NCBI GenBank assembly: GCA_034008185.1 | Contig: CM067083.1 | Coordinates: forward strand, 116,954,837 to 117,018,836 | Direction of reading: 5' to 3' | DNA from: Gorsachius magnificus | Lineage: Eukaryota; Chordata; Aves; Pelecaniformes; Ardeidae | DNA: 64,000 nt | Shown: positions 22,107 to 35,719 of the stretch, piece after piece | Layout: each line of letters opens with the position of its first letter | Position numbering within the stretch: the stretch's first letter is position 1 | Translations under genes and position numbers: made by a program | Notes under the pieces: model-generated | Told to the model about the DNA's origin: nothing | The model's database searches: none | The model's input: the letters and a program-made list of their open reading frames with translations, nothing else

Positions 22107-25100
22107 ACTCCTGACCCTGCCACAGCTTCTGGCACCTGAAGTCTTAGGTCCAGAACCCCAAGGTTATTCAAATCCCTAACTCCTGATAAAAACAAGAGTA
22201 AGGTGCCAGAGTAGGGTTCATGACCATTGTCTTTAGAAAGAAGAATAGATAAAACCTTTTTTTTTTAAATCAAATTAACCATCTCTTGCTAATAATAAAC
22301 TCCTGAGGTAAGAATGGTCTTATAACTAATACTCTCTTGCTCCAGTCTTAATAAGGCCTTTGGCTACCACATTATTATAAAGATAAAATGCAGTTCACCA
22401 AACAGCAGCAGAATTCGGTAGAAATATATCTATAGCCTTTTATCAGATTTTGACAATACCCATCATTATTTGAGGTAGAATTATGTCACTATTTCTCTAA
22501 TTAAGTTACAGCATTATTCTGGAATTATTCACTTCTAAAATAGCAATATCCAGTTCTGACTATGTATAGAATTTCTAGAAATTTGTATAACATGTTGACC
22601 AGAAAATGTTATTTTGTGTGCACATTATAGGGAGAGATATTTTGTGGTTTGGAGTTTTTCTTTTTTTATTTTTTTAAAATACCTATTATGAATTCTTTTT
22701 CCACTAACAATGAGTTCCATTTACACCTTTATGTATTTTCATGAAAACACAACCAGATGTTCTTCATGAAAGTGGACATGTTTTCAGGAACATTTTGGTT
22801 TAACTGAAAAGCTATTTCATATTATTAAATGTGGTAAACCTTTCAGCTAGTGCTAGTTTTCACAAATTTCTAAAAGATTGAAGGATACTTTACAAACCTC
22901 TTCCTGAGAGCCAAAGTGGGAATAACAGAGTTGATCTTTTATCTTTTTCTTGGCGTTCTGTTGTAGGTATCATTAAGCATGACAGTTTTTAAAAGTCTTC
23001 TGTTTCAGAATGCCCATTTACAGAGCTCCGTATAAAACCCTGTCTCTCCTGTGAGAGCACAAAGCAGTTTAAAATGCAACCTGATTTAATATAATTGCCA
23101 TGTTCCAGTCCCTTACCTCTTCACTTAAGAAAACAACAATTTTTATGAGTTTGTTATTTTTCCTTTTAAAATACACTTTTCAGATAAAGTGTAGCAGCCA
23201 GCAATTTCTTCCTTGATAAAAATACAGTGAAAACAAGCTCTTTCTCACACTCACCCTTATTAAAGAAGAAACAGAAGGGACACCTGTCCTCTCAGGTGAG
23301 TTAGAGAGCTCTTCCAAGGGTAATAGAATGAAAAATTTGGGTTTCATGGCAGTAGACAAGTCATTGTCTTCATTCCATTGTTTATTCAATACACCTCACT
23401 TCACAAAGAGGAGTAGATGTTCTCAGATGATGCAAATATGCTACCCTCAAGTCTTCTTCCTCAAAGAACACATTACAGCATGTGTCCCTACAGCTCCATC
23501 CTCAAGAACCAGCATGGGGAGCCAAGGGGAAGGCATTGAATCTTCCATCTCCAGATCTCTGATGGTTTGTAAGATACACTAGCTCTCTTATTTAGCTGCA
23601 CGGTCCCTATTAAAACAGGTAAAAATTGTTTTCCCCCTCCCTTCACAAAATATCAGTGGTAGTAGTAACAATAAATGTGTTTATACCACTAGCAACAAAA
23701 AAATTAAGAGCAGTAGAATTGTTACCAGCATTAGTAAATCCACAGCTCCCCAAAATCTGTTAGTCACCCAACAGAAATACAGCAAAGCCAATACCAGGCC
23801 AAATTCTTTATTACCAAATCCAAGTGTTTAAAATTAATAAACTGGACCTTCTTCCTTCAGCCCTTTTGGCTTCACCCAATGAAATTATGGAAGTGAAATA
23901 AATACTTGAGGATTTACAGAAATATATGGAAACATATGTAATGAGTTCTATTCATCTTGTGTATCTGAAGCCTTGACAATTTACTGAAGCTGTGTTTTCA
24001 AGCTCTGCTTCTCTGCGAAGTCAGGATGCAGATTTTTAAAAAAGCTTCAGATTCTCACCTAAGCATATCTCCTGCATCCAAGATTTTAAGAAAATCATCA
24101 CAAACAGCAAGACCACCAACAAACTTTTGAGTTGACAACACTATAAAAACCAGCATTGTCCTGTTGAAGTCAATGGAGTTATACTGATTTTGTACTGAGA
24201 AACTCATCTATTGTTTCTACTGCAAATAATTTATAGCCTTATTAAGAACTTATTGCTCTGTCAGCACTAAGTAATGCAGCAGATAAGGAACCATAGTTTT
24301 AGAGAGGATTTCTCTCTTGAGTTTATGTAGCGACCAGTATTACAGGCTAAATTGTTCTAGTAACAACATGGACAGCAGCTTGTACAGCTTCAGATGTCAC
24401 ATAAATTAGGTAATTTTTTAATCCTTTGAGGTACTCTCTCTCAAATCTCTTCAGTTAGAGTCTAATTCAGCAGTTTAGGAACCCAGCAACAAGACATGAC
24501 AGACTTGTGTACAACATTATGTGCAATCACAGCCTGGGGCAAGCAAGAACTATCTCTTCCTTTCTGCTGCATGGAGTAAGAAATTTTAAAGCTAATATCA
24601 TATGCCTAATTCCAGTGCCCAGCAGTGAGCCTCCCCTGACTCAATAAATAATGTTCTCTGCTTTTGGAGTAGAATGAGCTTTGTTACAGTAATGCCAAAA
24701 TCTCCATTTAATCATCACAATTGAATTTGGGGTCTCTGAGGTGGTCCTCTGCCTCTAGAGGTGCAGCAGACAAGCACATCAGACCACATCAGGGTCAGCA
24801 AGCCCTATGGCAGTTCCAGTCACCACTAGACAGCATCAAAAAGAAGGAAGAATCCAGACAAGTCAGTGGAAAGGGATAAGAACTTTTAAAGTTAGCATTT
24901 AAATAGGTGCTCAGATAAAGCTCTATAAAGGCTTCAAACTTCTGTGATCTGCATGTGGAATGACCAGACATCAATGTAGCCCAGGAAATATCGATGCAAT
25001 ATTGATGATTCACTTGACTTGCTTCTACTAACTGGACAATGTTATTCTCCTCTAAGTATACCGTAGATTCTGAATTGTTGACAGAGACTGCATAGACTTT

Positions 25101-25478
25101 GACATACATATTCCACAGAAATAACTAAAGTGCTGGGAAGTGCAGCACACAAGAGTTACCGAAGTGAAGGATACTAATAGTAGTGATATTAATCAGAATG
25201 GTTGTTTGACGAGCCTAGATCCTTATGAAAGATAGCATACTTCTCACAAAATTTTTTAGGAAAGAACAGAAAAAATGGTGTGACTGTGGGTAAAGTCCTG
25301 GCCATTACAAAAAAAAAAAAAAATTATTACAATCATCTTGTTAAAGGATCTAAACAACAGGAGGAAAGCACTGTGAAGGAGGAACTGGTTGTGCAGAGCA
25401 AACTGGGGAAGATATGCCATTGAGAACCTTGGCCAATGTTGATAAGAAAAAGCCTAAACAAGTCACAGAATGTTAATA
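22107..25478. other. Unique AT-rich sequence, nothing recognised
   Basis: No gene recognised. A poly(A) run lies at about 25309-25322. Frames at 23328-23582 and, on the minus strand, 24795-25109 show no motif I can assign. Confidence 0.5.
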
Positions 25479-26332
25479 AGCAGTGTTCCCCAGGGCTCAG
25501 TGCTGGGGCCAGTTCTGTTTAATATCTTTATCAACAACATGGATGAGGGGATTGAGTGTACCCTCAGGAAGTTTGCAGATGACACTAAGCTGGGTGGAAG
25601 TGTTGATCTGCTTGAGGGTAGGAAGGTTCTACAGAAGGACCTGGATATGCTGGATCAATGGGCTGTGGCCAGTTGTATGAGGTTCAAGGCCAAGTGCAGG
25701 TCCTGCACTTGGGTAAAACAACCCCAGCAATGCTACAGGCTTGGGGAAAGTGGTGAAAAGCTGCCCAGCAGAGAGGGATCTAGGGATACTGGTTGACAGC
25801 CAGCTGAATGTGAGCCAGCAGTGTGCCCAGGTGGCCAAGAAGGCCAATGACATCCTGACTTGTATCAGAAAAAGTGTGACCAGCAGAATCAGGGATGTCA
25901 TCCTTCCCCTGTGCTCAGCATTGGTAGAGGCCGTGCCTTGAATACTGTGTTCAGTTTTGGGCCCCTCACTACAAGAAGGACAGTGAGGCACTGGAGCATG
26001 TCTAGAGAATGACAACAAAGCTAGTGAGGGGTCTGGAACACAGGTCTTATGAGGGGTGGCTGAGGGAACTGAGGTTGTTGAGCCTGGAGAAGAGGAGGTT
26101 CAGGGGAGACCTTATCACCCTCTACAACTGGGGTTGGTCTCTTCTCCCTGGTAATGGGTGATAGGATGAGAGGAAATGGTCTGAAGTTGCGCCAGGGAAG
26201 GTTTAGATTGGGTATTAGGAAAAATTTCTTTCTGAAAGGGTTATCAGGCACTGGAACAGGCTACCCAGGGAAGCGGTTGAGTCACCAGTATTTAAAAGAC
26301 GTGTAGACGAGGTGCTTAGGGACATGGTTTAG
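25479..26332 (+). pseudogene. CR1 ORF2 reverse-transcriptase C-terminal pseudogene
   Basis: Truncated RT containing [18 protein letters not shown] (from about 25484) and an intact FADD catalytic motif at 25572-25583. Near 25680-25705 a codon is missing (MRFKAKC instead of MRFNKAKC) and a single-base loss shifts the frame. Translation continues in another frame through [18 protein letters not shown] (25799-25852). A stop appears near 26000 where sister copies read VQRRATK. A further deletion near 26125-26140 removes part of the [10 protein letters not shown] region. The ancestral stop is TAG at 26330-26332. Missing endonuclease and RT fingers; not functional. The minus-strand frames at 25629-26251 are antisense shadows. 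Confidence 0.88.
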
Positions 26333-26408
26333 TTGTAGACAGGTATGGTTGGACTTGATGATCTTAAAGGTCTTTTCCAACCAAATGATTCTATGATTCT
26401 ATGATTTA
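25479..26408 (+). mobile_element. Young 5'-truncated CR1 LINE
   Basis: Plus-strand CR1 that starts abruptly at about 25479 in the RT palm (agcagtgttccccagggctc) and ends with repeated ATTCTATG units at 26388-26408. The 3' UTR phrases 'ggacttgatgatcttaaagg' (26351-26370) and 'tcttttccaaccaaatgatt' (26371-26390) are the sense versions of those seen in the minus-strand copies at 14766, 17379 and 44530, showing they are one subfamily. Confidence 0.95.
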
Positions 26409-29400
26409 TGATGATCTAAGGAATTCTATCTGGCCTTCATCTGCCACTCCAGAAAGTCCAGGGGGGGTCACATAGTTCTGCATCATAGCTAACTGCCTTG
26501 TGTAGACAATTTGTACAACCTAAGGCACCCATAAAGACAATAGATGCTTGTTTGTATGCATTTAAGTTAAGCCCCAATGAATCCTATAGATATATCCATA
26601 GAAGTGCCTAAATATAAGCATCTCAAGTTGGAACTAGCTTTTACCCAGAAAGTTTAATAATGAAGATATAGAAGAGCACTCAAAAGATAAAGGAAAGAGA
26701 CACAGTAGAAAAAGTGCAAATCTAGAATGAATGATATGTGGCCAGAACCTAGAGACCATTAATTATGTGTAACTGGATGTACTAGATTCACTAGGCATGA
26801 ATGTAAAATGCAGAATTGAAAGTCTTAAGTGCTATGAGCTTTGCAGGAATTAGGAGCTCAAAACAGAAGAGATGCCATAGTGTCAGAAGTGCAACAAATG
26901 GTAGATAAGAAAGACAAAAAAATGTTACTAGAATTTTGAAAATCATTAATGTTTTTGAAGTGCATAGAAGAACACCAAACATGGGGCTTATATAAAGGAA
27001 GGGAAAAGAGTGCCTCACTATGGACTTTGCTGTTTTATAATTCATTTGATTAAAAATTAAATAAAAAATGGCAAATAGGATCTGGCAGGAACTGAGGAAA
27101 CTGTGGAGCATGAAAAATATAAGCATAAAACCAATTATTTGCTGTGCACTAGAATCTCATGATACATTATCACAGCAGTACTGTGCACACTGAATATAGT
27201 CACACTGAATATAGACATGACAGAAAGCAACCTTGATGGGAACACTTGCAACACTGAAGAAGGTGATAGAATTCTGAATTCACTTACAACAGTCTAAGTT
27301 AGAGATACATTAGCAGTTATGTTCCCATTGAGATCTCAGGTAATGGGAAGAAATAACAATAATATATAGTTTTTATGTGGGACGATCCAAACGCCTTTGA
27401 CTTCGCTAGAGCTAAGTAGTGAGCGTGTATTTAACTTTGAAGTCAATGACTTCGTACATACTTCAATAAAGATTAATCTCACCTTCTAGATAAAATAAGC
27501 TATGGATTTCACAAGTGATTCATGTGTTTGGCTTATGACTTTTCACTGAACTAGATTAGATGCTTTAGAAGATCACCAATCATTTACTGGCTTTAAGTGA
27601 TTTTGCATCTACACATCCTTTACTGAATAGATAAAATGATTAATCAGCACTATTGTTTTTAAAAAAATAAATAATGTCGGTCGATAGTTATCTAGAAACT
27701 TACAGTACCTGAAATATGATCAGTAGATTAAAGTCTTCATTGCCAGTCAGGTAGGTTAAGATGAAGAATGCAGCTAAAAGAAATACAGTAATTTTTCAGA
27801 CCAACACATGCCAAAAATGCACTTGGCTGTTAAATTATCTGGACTTATTTTTTTTCATTGCTCATATATATTCTGAAATTCGAAAACTATGAGGAATCTG
27901 AGCTTCTGCTGTCAGTTAGACCTTCAGATACTTAGCATTTTTTTACCATTAAAAAGTCTAAATAAGCATTCAGAATCCCAACTGTAGTGATCCTTTCTTG
28001 AAATGTTGGTTGTATGTGTATACTAAAGTTTGGAAACTATACTTGCATATTTTTGTTTCATACAGATGAAGAATGAAATAAGAAACCTCTTTAGCCATTG
28101 TGAAAATACTGATTAGAGCAGCTAACACAAGGTTGAACAAGCTAACAAGTTAACCAGATGAATAATGGAGCACCTAAGTCAGACAACAAGAAATTTTAGA
28201 GAGGGCTGTGTCTGAAATTGTGGATCTTTATTATTTTTTTATTTGAAAGAGTAGAAAAAATGTTCTGGTAGTCCTCAAAGACCATACCTGGCAGTACTAA
28301 CAGCTGTCCCAGTTTACAAGCCTCTGCAGAAATATTATGAAACCTCAAAGGTTGCTCTAGGACATACCATGAGCAAACAAATGAGCTAGAACTTGCTTTA
28401 GGGTGTTTTATTGAAGGTAGTGGCAGTTGTGTTTTATTTTCAGTAATAGAATTTGTCTTTACTCAAAACTAATCTACCTTACCCAGAGAGATAAAGCCAG
28501 GCTGGTATAAATTTATGAGATAAATTCAGATAGCTGTTCATGTGAGATGAGAATTTATCCAAATATTGTATATTCATCAGTTCCAGAGCTTTCTTCAGTG
28601 TTTGAGCCTAAAAGTAGGTTGGTTTTTTGTTTACCCATAACGAAAAGAAACCTCCTGAGATTATTTCAGTTGATTCTGTTAACAACAGAACCAGTTTGTT
28701 CTAGATTAGCAAGTAATTTAATCAGTGTCTCCAAGCTCTTAGTGACTTAAAGATTTTAAAATCAATATTTAATAAAGATAATGCTTAGTATGCCCCACGC
28801 AGAGTGGGTCCTGTCTGCCTTTTGTAATAACAGCATGCTTCTCTCCTCCATCTCCAGTAGCTGCATTCAAAAATGAACTAATTTAACAGTGGAGCATTAT
28901 GAATTACTCTCAACTGGTTTTGCAAAACTAATTCAAGTGTGAGAAGAGAGTTTTCTTCACTCAAGTATAACCTTCCCCCTGCCCCACCTTTTCTCCTTGC
29001 AGAGAAGAAAATAGTTGTTTTCTCTGTGAAGAAGAAATATGTTCTTTGAGGAACTGAAGAGCCACACACACAGTCACAGAGGGGGAGAGTGCACCTATTG
29101 TGCTGTTCAGACAAGTAACATTCTGCTTCCCCTATGTCAGCTAACCTGGATTTTTTTTTTCTTAGCCTAAATCAAGCACTAGTACAGTTTCTGCTTTGTG
29201 AATACACCCAGAAGAATAAAGTGGAAATAGAGGATAGAAGTTTTCAAAGTCTGGGCTCCAGCAGTATTCAAACCATGCACTCCAAACAAGGTATTTTCTT
29301 TTCTTGTAGGAAATGCAAGGGAGAACATGCAAGCAAGCCATTTCCTCTCAAATTAACTATGAAAAGCTATACTTTTGAAGGGCAGGGGGAGAAAAGAGAA

Positions 29401-30869
29401 AAAACCAGACTATTTAGGGATGATTTTGTAAACATTTTGTCAAGAAACTAAAGTACTTAGGTTTAATATCAAATTATTTTTAATTGTGTCTGAAATAGTA
29501 CACGTTTGAACCAGTAATTGTATGAACATAAAATTAATATCTTCCCTTAAAAGAGTCACAAATTATCAACATAGATGTTATCTACAATAGTTATCTACCA
29601 CTACCTACTCATTGGCCTCATTCATATCATACATGATGAAATTTTCTGAATTCACTACTATGTGAACTGAACACCATTCAAATTGTGTAATATTTTGTTT
29701 CTTCAAAAGTTCATTTCCCATCAAAAATAATTTTATAGGAAAATTTCTTCCCAGACCTGTGTAGGAATACAATATACAGAGAGATTTTAAATTGGAGCAA
29801 AAGAATTTGTCTTTAGACAGAATATTGAACTTAATATATACCAAATGACACCCTCTACAAGGACTAATAATTCTTCACTAATGCCATCATGTACATGTTA
29901 TACATGTTACTTTTTAGGAGTTATAATCATATCTTCTGCTTTTTTTTCTGGAAATAAGTTCTTTAAATATTTGTTTCAGCTATGTAATGAATAAAAGTAT
30001 ATTGGCTTTATCATCTATAAAATTCTGAGTAGCCCTCCAGATAATGGTAATCTGTATATCACCACACAACATTTGATAAAAGAAAGCAAAAACCTCTGTG
30101 AAGCCTGCAAGATCAAGTATCTGTTGTATTAAGGGGTGTTTTAATTTAACTAGTTTTCTGGATTGTCACTTCTATAATTTGGAGGCTAAAAGTCTGGTGA
30201 TCCCAGCACTGTGTTCATAGAGTTGTTGACAGATATATGTAAATTACTTACTTATTTCATCAGCAGGCAGCTTGCTGAAGGCCTCTGCAAATTAGCAAAA
30301 CCTCATGTTAGTTTATTGTGAATTCAAGGTTGTTTTCCTTCATTTTGTTCCTCTTTTCTCGCCTCCTTTATTTTCTCTCTCCCTCCCCTGTCCTAAAGCA
30401 ACCTAATATTACTTATTATTTTTCATATGAATTGGTATATTTATGCATACAATATTGAAGTAAATTTTTTGTCACCTTTTCCCCCCATTTTTCAATAATC
30501 TTCTCTCTCCTTCAAGCTATGTTTCAAATAAATGTATTGAGGAGGGAGATGGAAGGGGAAGGGCTTTCTTTCTAGGGTCTGGGGAAGATCTATAAGCTTT
30601 CTTCTACCCACAGGCAGACGTGATGAATGTGTGCCACCTTATCAGGCATATAACATGATGAGTAAAGAGCAGATGCACCATGGAGGGAACATGAGAGTCT
30701 TCTTTCTTACATTTAGTACAGAAGCAGCAGCATACAAACTGTCCCATTTATGCTTATTTTAACCTCTCTTTCATATATCACTGCTATTATTGACAAAAGC
30801 TTCTTTTCTACTTTTCCAGTTAATGGAAACAGCTATCTTCAAAGATTCAGGGTATAAAACTAGAAGGGA
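26409..30869. other. Unique AT-rich sequence, nothing recognised
   Basis: No recognised gene or transposon in about 4.4 kb. A 15-base direct duplication (core CACACTGAATATAG) sits at 27185-27199 and 27200-27214. A 105-codon frame at 29134-29451 and a 111-codon minus frame at 26791-27126 have no recognisable motif and look like chance frames. Confidence 0.5.
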
Positions 30870-31125
30870 TTGAATAGTCTATGCTTCTGCATGATACAGG
30901 CCTTTATAAATACTGTGAATTAGTGTTCATTCGAAGTAGAGCATATGTCTTAGGAACACAGACGCTATTGATTTTAAAATTTCTAGTGATGGAAAATCTA
31001 CACTAGCCCTTGATAAGTTCGTCCCATGTTAAATTGTTCTGTTTGTTAAATACATAGACTTTATTTCTAGTCTGAATTTGTATTTGGTCTTCTAGGCACT
31101 GTAACTTGGTATATGTGTTCATTCT
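30870..31125 (-). mobile_element. Very old CR1/L3-like LINE remnant
   Basis: Minus-strand remnant recognised by the characteristic order 'gatggaaaatctacactagc' (30987-31006), 'cttgataagttcgtcccatg' (31009-31028), 'ttaaattgttctgtttgtta' (31029-31048) and 'actttatttctagtctgaat' (31057-31076). This is the complement of the ORF2 end plus 3' UTR of deep CR1/L3-type elements known from birds and reptiles. No open frame and no intact 3' terminus. Subfamily and limits are uncertain. Confidence 0.6.
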
Positions 31126-34100
31126 GTACCGAGCCAGGGCCCCTTATCTCAGAGGCACGGTCTGGGCAGCATGTTAAGTGTTTCCACTCGCTCCACAGCA
31201 AATAGAAGGAATTCTGTGTTTCTGAAGGGAGAAACCAATGTCCAGAGCAAGTAGCTTCACAGGGCTAACCAAAGTGAATCAGCCATGAGGAGTTTCCAAC
31301 CATTTTTCTGCAAAATACTTTCAGATTTAGAGCACTCATTCAGAATATGCTAAATAGAGTCTTTAGGTCCTTTTCTTCATGCAAGTGTTTGAGTCTTCCT
31401 GTTCTACATCTTTTACAGGTGGGCAGACTGCACCACAATGAGAATGCACATAAGTAGATGGTACACTGCCTTTTACCTGTGGAAATTGCTCCACTTTGTA
31501 GGGATAAATGCAACAACTGAAGGAGAGCTGAACTGCCAGTATGCAGTGTGACATAATAGGTTTGCTGAATCTAATAATAAATCATGATTTATTTTCCATA
31601 TTAGAAATTAAATGAGAAAGGCAGAAAGTGTCAAATTCCAGCATTGATCCATGACTTGGAAACTTGGCTGCTCTGAAATTTGCCTTTAAACCTATGTAAT
31701 TATTTTATGTATAGAGCACGTTCTTTGCAAGTGGTCGTTGAGGAATCCAACTTCACACCCTTGTAAGCTACTTTATCTAGGCACTAACCTTCAAAATAGA
31801 GAAAGGTTAGCAAGAAAAGGTTAGTTCTTCCTTGCAGTGGGAAAAACATTGATTTTCTTTTTTCTTTTTTTTAATTCATGCCATTCTTTGAAGCCACATG
31901 TAGGCCTTTAACAATCAGTCTGCTAGGAAAAATTTTTTGCAAGCACTTCTTAAAGAGAAAAAAAAAAACAAAAAACAAACCAACAAAAATAACCCCTACC
32001 TTACTTGCCGTGCTGCTGTACCGGTCTAACAAAAATTGTAGATTTGTTTCCAGGTAATTTTATTCTATTACTTATAGATAAAGAAACTGTTAGGATTCAG
32101 AGATGTGAGACTGATTAAGAACTGAAGTCAGAGATGAGACTGATTCATGGGTGATATAGTCCAGGATACTGTTATTTTGTCGACCTCAGAAAGATTGTAA
32201 GGTCCCCAGGGAACTGTAGTCCTTGGATATTTTGTCTGAAATTGAACTATGTTTATTATTTTTAAATGTTATTTACTTTAACAGTTGTGACAACCTTATT
32301 TGGCAGTTAACAAAAAAATAACTGGTAACAATTAGCTAGCAATATTTCATATACACTCATGAGGTCAAGATACCTGCTGGAAAGGCAAATACATGAAAAA
32401 ATTGTGTGGACAACTCAACAGAGAATGAATGAGTTACAGTAAGACCAGATTTGGTATTCCATCTCTGGTAAATAAACTGAATGCAGAGGTAAAGCAGTTT
32501 AATTGTGTGTTAGTCTGTAGGTTATTAGTAAGAAAAACTAAAAAAATAAACATTATCCATTATCCTCTCTGACTGTTGTGTCATGCATCTGCAGCAAGCT
32601 ACTTGTTCCCCAAACAGGAATGTACTACAGTTATCACATTCATCTTCCCATCCATCTGCTTACCTCATCAGTAGAAAGTCCTTTTTTTCAGCATTTATGT
32701 CTTCCTACTCTCTTTAGTCTATCTGTCTTTTTCTCTTTTTCAACTTTCAACCTAAGTAAATTTCTAAATAGTTTTTCAAATTTTAGAGTTGCAACCTTTA
32801 GAAGACAAAGGGATCACAAAAGAAATGAAAGAATAGGACCTTAATCACAACCTTCAGCTAAAGAATAGATTCCCTCTTTGTTACCATATTCTATCTCTGT
32901 TTCTTAAGACAAACACTCCAAAGCATTGTATATTCTTGTCCTTAATAATGATCTCTGCAACCCTGCTTCCCCAGACAGAGCTGTCCCAATACCGGGGAGG
33001 ATGAAAGCTTGTTCCCAAGCCAACCAAGCTATTTGCTTGGTCATGCATAATGAACCGTCGACAATTAGCCTCTAAGTCTGCGCCATAAAAGTAAGTGCAA
33101 CATGATTCAAAAGAGAAGAACAATAGGGTTTGCATTTATTAATTCCTTTTAACACTAAAGAATATTAAGATGACATTGGAATTATTCTTGTTGGTTTGTG
33201 TTATTTTTTTCCCTTGTAATGCCCAAGCCAGATCTGGAACAGACCAGGACTTTCTTTCTGACATAACTGTCACCTTTATTTTGTTCCTTTTATCTCATCA
33301 CCAGCAATGCAGATGAGCTGCAGAGATGAGTTAAGAGAATGTTGAATGGAATGGAAATACCCCTGGTGAAAAAACTCACCTGAGAAAATAAACCAGGCTG
33401 AGAGTTTTGGCTGAGTATCTGGGGCATAACATCACACCAAAGGAGCTATTTTGCCTTAAAAGCTTTACCTGAACTGTACAATGTGGGTATACTTCCTTAG
33501 GTCAGCATTAGCTCAAAATGTGTAAGGTAGCCATGCAGTAGACTCAACAGTTCTGAAGTGAATACAGATTTTTTTTATAAAAGTTACCATTATATTACTC
33601 AAATGATGAGACATTTTATCCCAAGTTCATGCTACATCAAACTCTTCTCGATGAAATATAATCCCCATAAAGTACTGGTTTGTAATGGAAATGCTGTCAG
33701 GACCTTAGTTATAGAAGCTCTACCAGTTTTGCTATTCTACAAGGTCCCCAACTGAATTTTTATTCTCTAATTCAATGAGAGGATTTTGCTTCCAAATCAC
33801 TTTTAAAATGCTCCAGCTGTGCTATTTCTTAGTCTATGATAGCTACATTATTTTTCAATTAAATTATTCCAATGTTCATATATTTTCTATATTAAATTGT
33901 ACACTTTTCAAATATCCTAGGATCTGCCCACATCTCTCATTTTGCCTTATAAGTACCCAGGTGTAGGAGTTTTATATCATATTTAAGGCTAGTGGTGACA
34001 TAAGCTTTAAAGTTTCTGGTTTATTTTATCAGTTTCTCCCCCAAAACCTTAGTAGACCTTGTTGTGTTCTCTCTCAGGGGTGACAGCAGCAAATATATTA

Positions 34101-35719
34101 AGATCCACCATTTTAAGTATGAGGCAAGAGAGACAGAGAATTTATGTCACAGTCTTTTGATGACATCTTGCTATAGCAACTTTAAATAAATGTGTTAATT
34201 TGATACATGCCACCTCTTCTAAACACTGTGGTCATTTGAGATATAGTTGCCTGAATAGAATTATCTAATGTTCTTGTCCAAGTGCAATGAAGTTTCCCTG
34301 TTGTCCTCCAGATTCTAGTCGAGAATACTATCTTGTATGCACCAGCCCTATGTGGTTGTCTGGGATCTTCCAGGGCATCCTAAATGACACTAGATAGCCA
34401 TTCTGACTATGCTGTTACTTATTGGTGGCCCTGGGGCCACCTTTAAAGAGTAGATTCATCTTCTCTCTATGGACCAATTCTGAAGCAAACTCCAGGTTCT
34501 TTCCAGAGCACAGGGGCACACATACAGTTGAGCACACTGCTGCACTAGCATGCCAGCAGGACTATTTGGAAAAGTTCTCTATAGTCAATCTTCAAGCTAT
34601 CCACAAGGCACCCATATGGACAGAAAGTAAACAATATGTACACCATGGAGTGCCTGCAGCCAATCTAGAGCGGAGTAAGAAAAACCCATTGACAAAATCT
34701 AAAAGAATCTTTAGGCAGATGAATCTCCATCTTGTTCACTGTCCTTCTGGCAATGTTTCCTAGGAGAGTGTTCTGACTACTGTGTGTTTTGTAGAAGCAG
34801 GTTGCCACACTGAAGACTGGGAGCACACCACTGCCATTATAATTTCGAATTAACCTTGTTCTGCTTTATTGTCTTGTGATATCAGGACAGTTGTGTCTCA
34901 GAGCGTGACTGTCATTAGCAGTATATTTTGGGGGTGGATTTGGGCTTAGATTTCAGGAGTGTAGGGAGTTTGAGATTTCTGAGGTCATCCCTTTGGATTT
35001 AGATATCTGATTTACATATAAATTTAATTTGAAGTATATAGGTGTTATTTTGGCTTTCAATCTATATCCTAAGCTAAAATTATAGGGGATATGCTGTAAT
35101 GTGAGTAAAATAGCATAGGAGCATATATGCCAGAGTTTAGAGTCAAGGTTGTGTTCTTAACATTAATTTTGGTGGTTTAAAGCTAGATTTATCTCCTTAA
35201 TTTAAGCAAGGGAGGGAGGATTTACTCAGAGATTAAAATGCTTATTTTAAAATGTCTGTATATGGATTTCTAGGGGGGACATTAGGGGCAGGATTCAGCT
35301 TCCTGAACATAAGCGTCTACTTTCATACTACCACCATGTGATATTTTACATGGTCTCCAGCTGTCAAACCAGAATGCTACAGGTTTTCTCTAAGTTGTGT
35401 GTCAGAGTTGCCAGCCCCACATTGTGCTCAGTCACCTCAGGACATCTCAGCAACTAAATCACCTCCCACTTATCTTCTTTTGTCTAAGACCAGTCACCCT
35501 CCAGACTTTACTGATTTAATTTACTTCAGACTTCTAGTACTTGTTGACACTTAATTGTGGCAGACACCCAAATGTAGATACCTCAGTCTCAAATTAAATC
35601 CTACTCTAAGGATTCAGCTGCTTTAATGGGATATCCTGGTATTGGGACCTAGTAATCAAGATCTACTTTGTAATGAAAAGGGGAATCATAATTTCGAGAG
35701 GGCAATTCATTGAACTTAG
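31126..35719. other. Unique sequence, nothing confidently recognised
   Basis: About 4.6 kb without a recognised gene. An A-rich stretch at about 31961-31995 is a simple repeat. A 113-codon frame at 34422-34763 has no motif I recognise. The part at 34900-35650 has wording (gattcagcttcctgaacata near 35291, ggattcagctgctttaatgg near 35609) that may be an old dispersed repeat, but I cannot classify it. Confidence 0.45.

Noticed and set aside
25300..25323. Poly(A) run as the tail of a processed pseudogene
   Set aside because: No upstream spliced-gene-like sequence, no poly(A) signal at the right place and no target duplication seen.
29134..29451. 105-codon plus-strand frame
   Set aside because: No motif, no good splice sites and a low-complexity Phe run at its start; treated as chance.
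34422..34763. 113-codon plus-strand frame
   Set aside because: No motif or family resemblance; length is within chance for a 64 kb six-frame scan.
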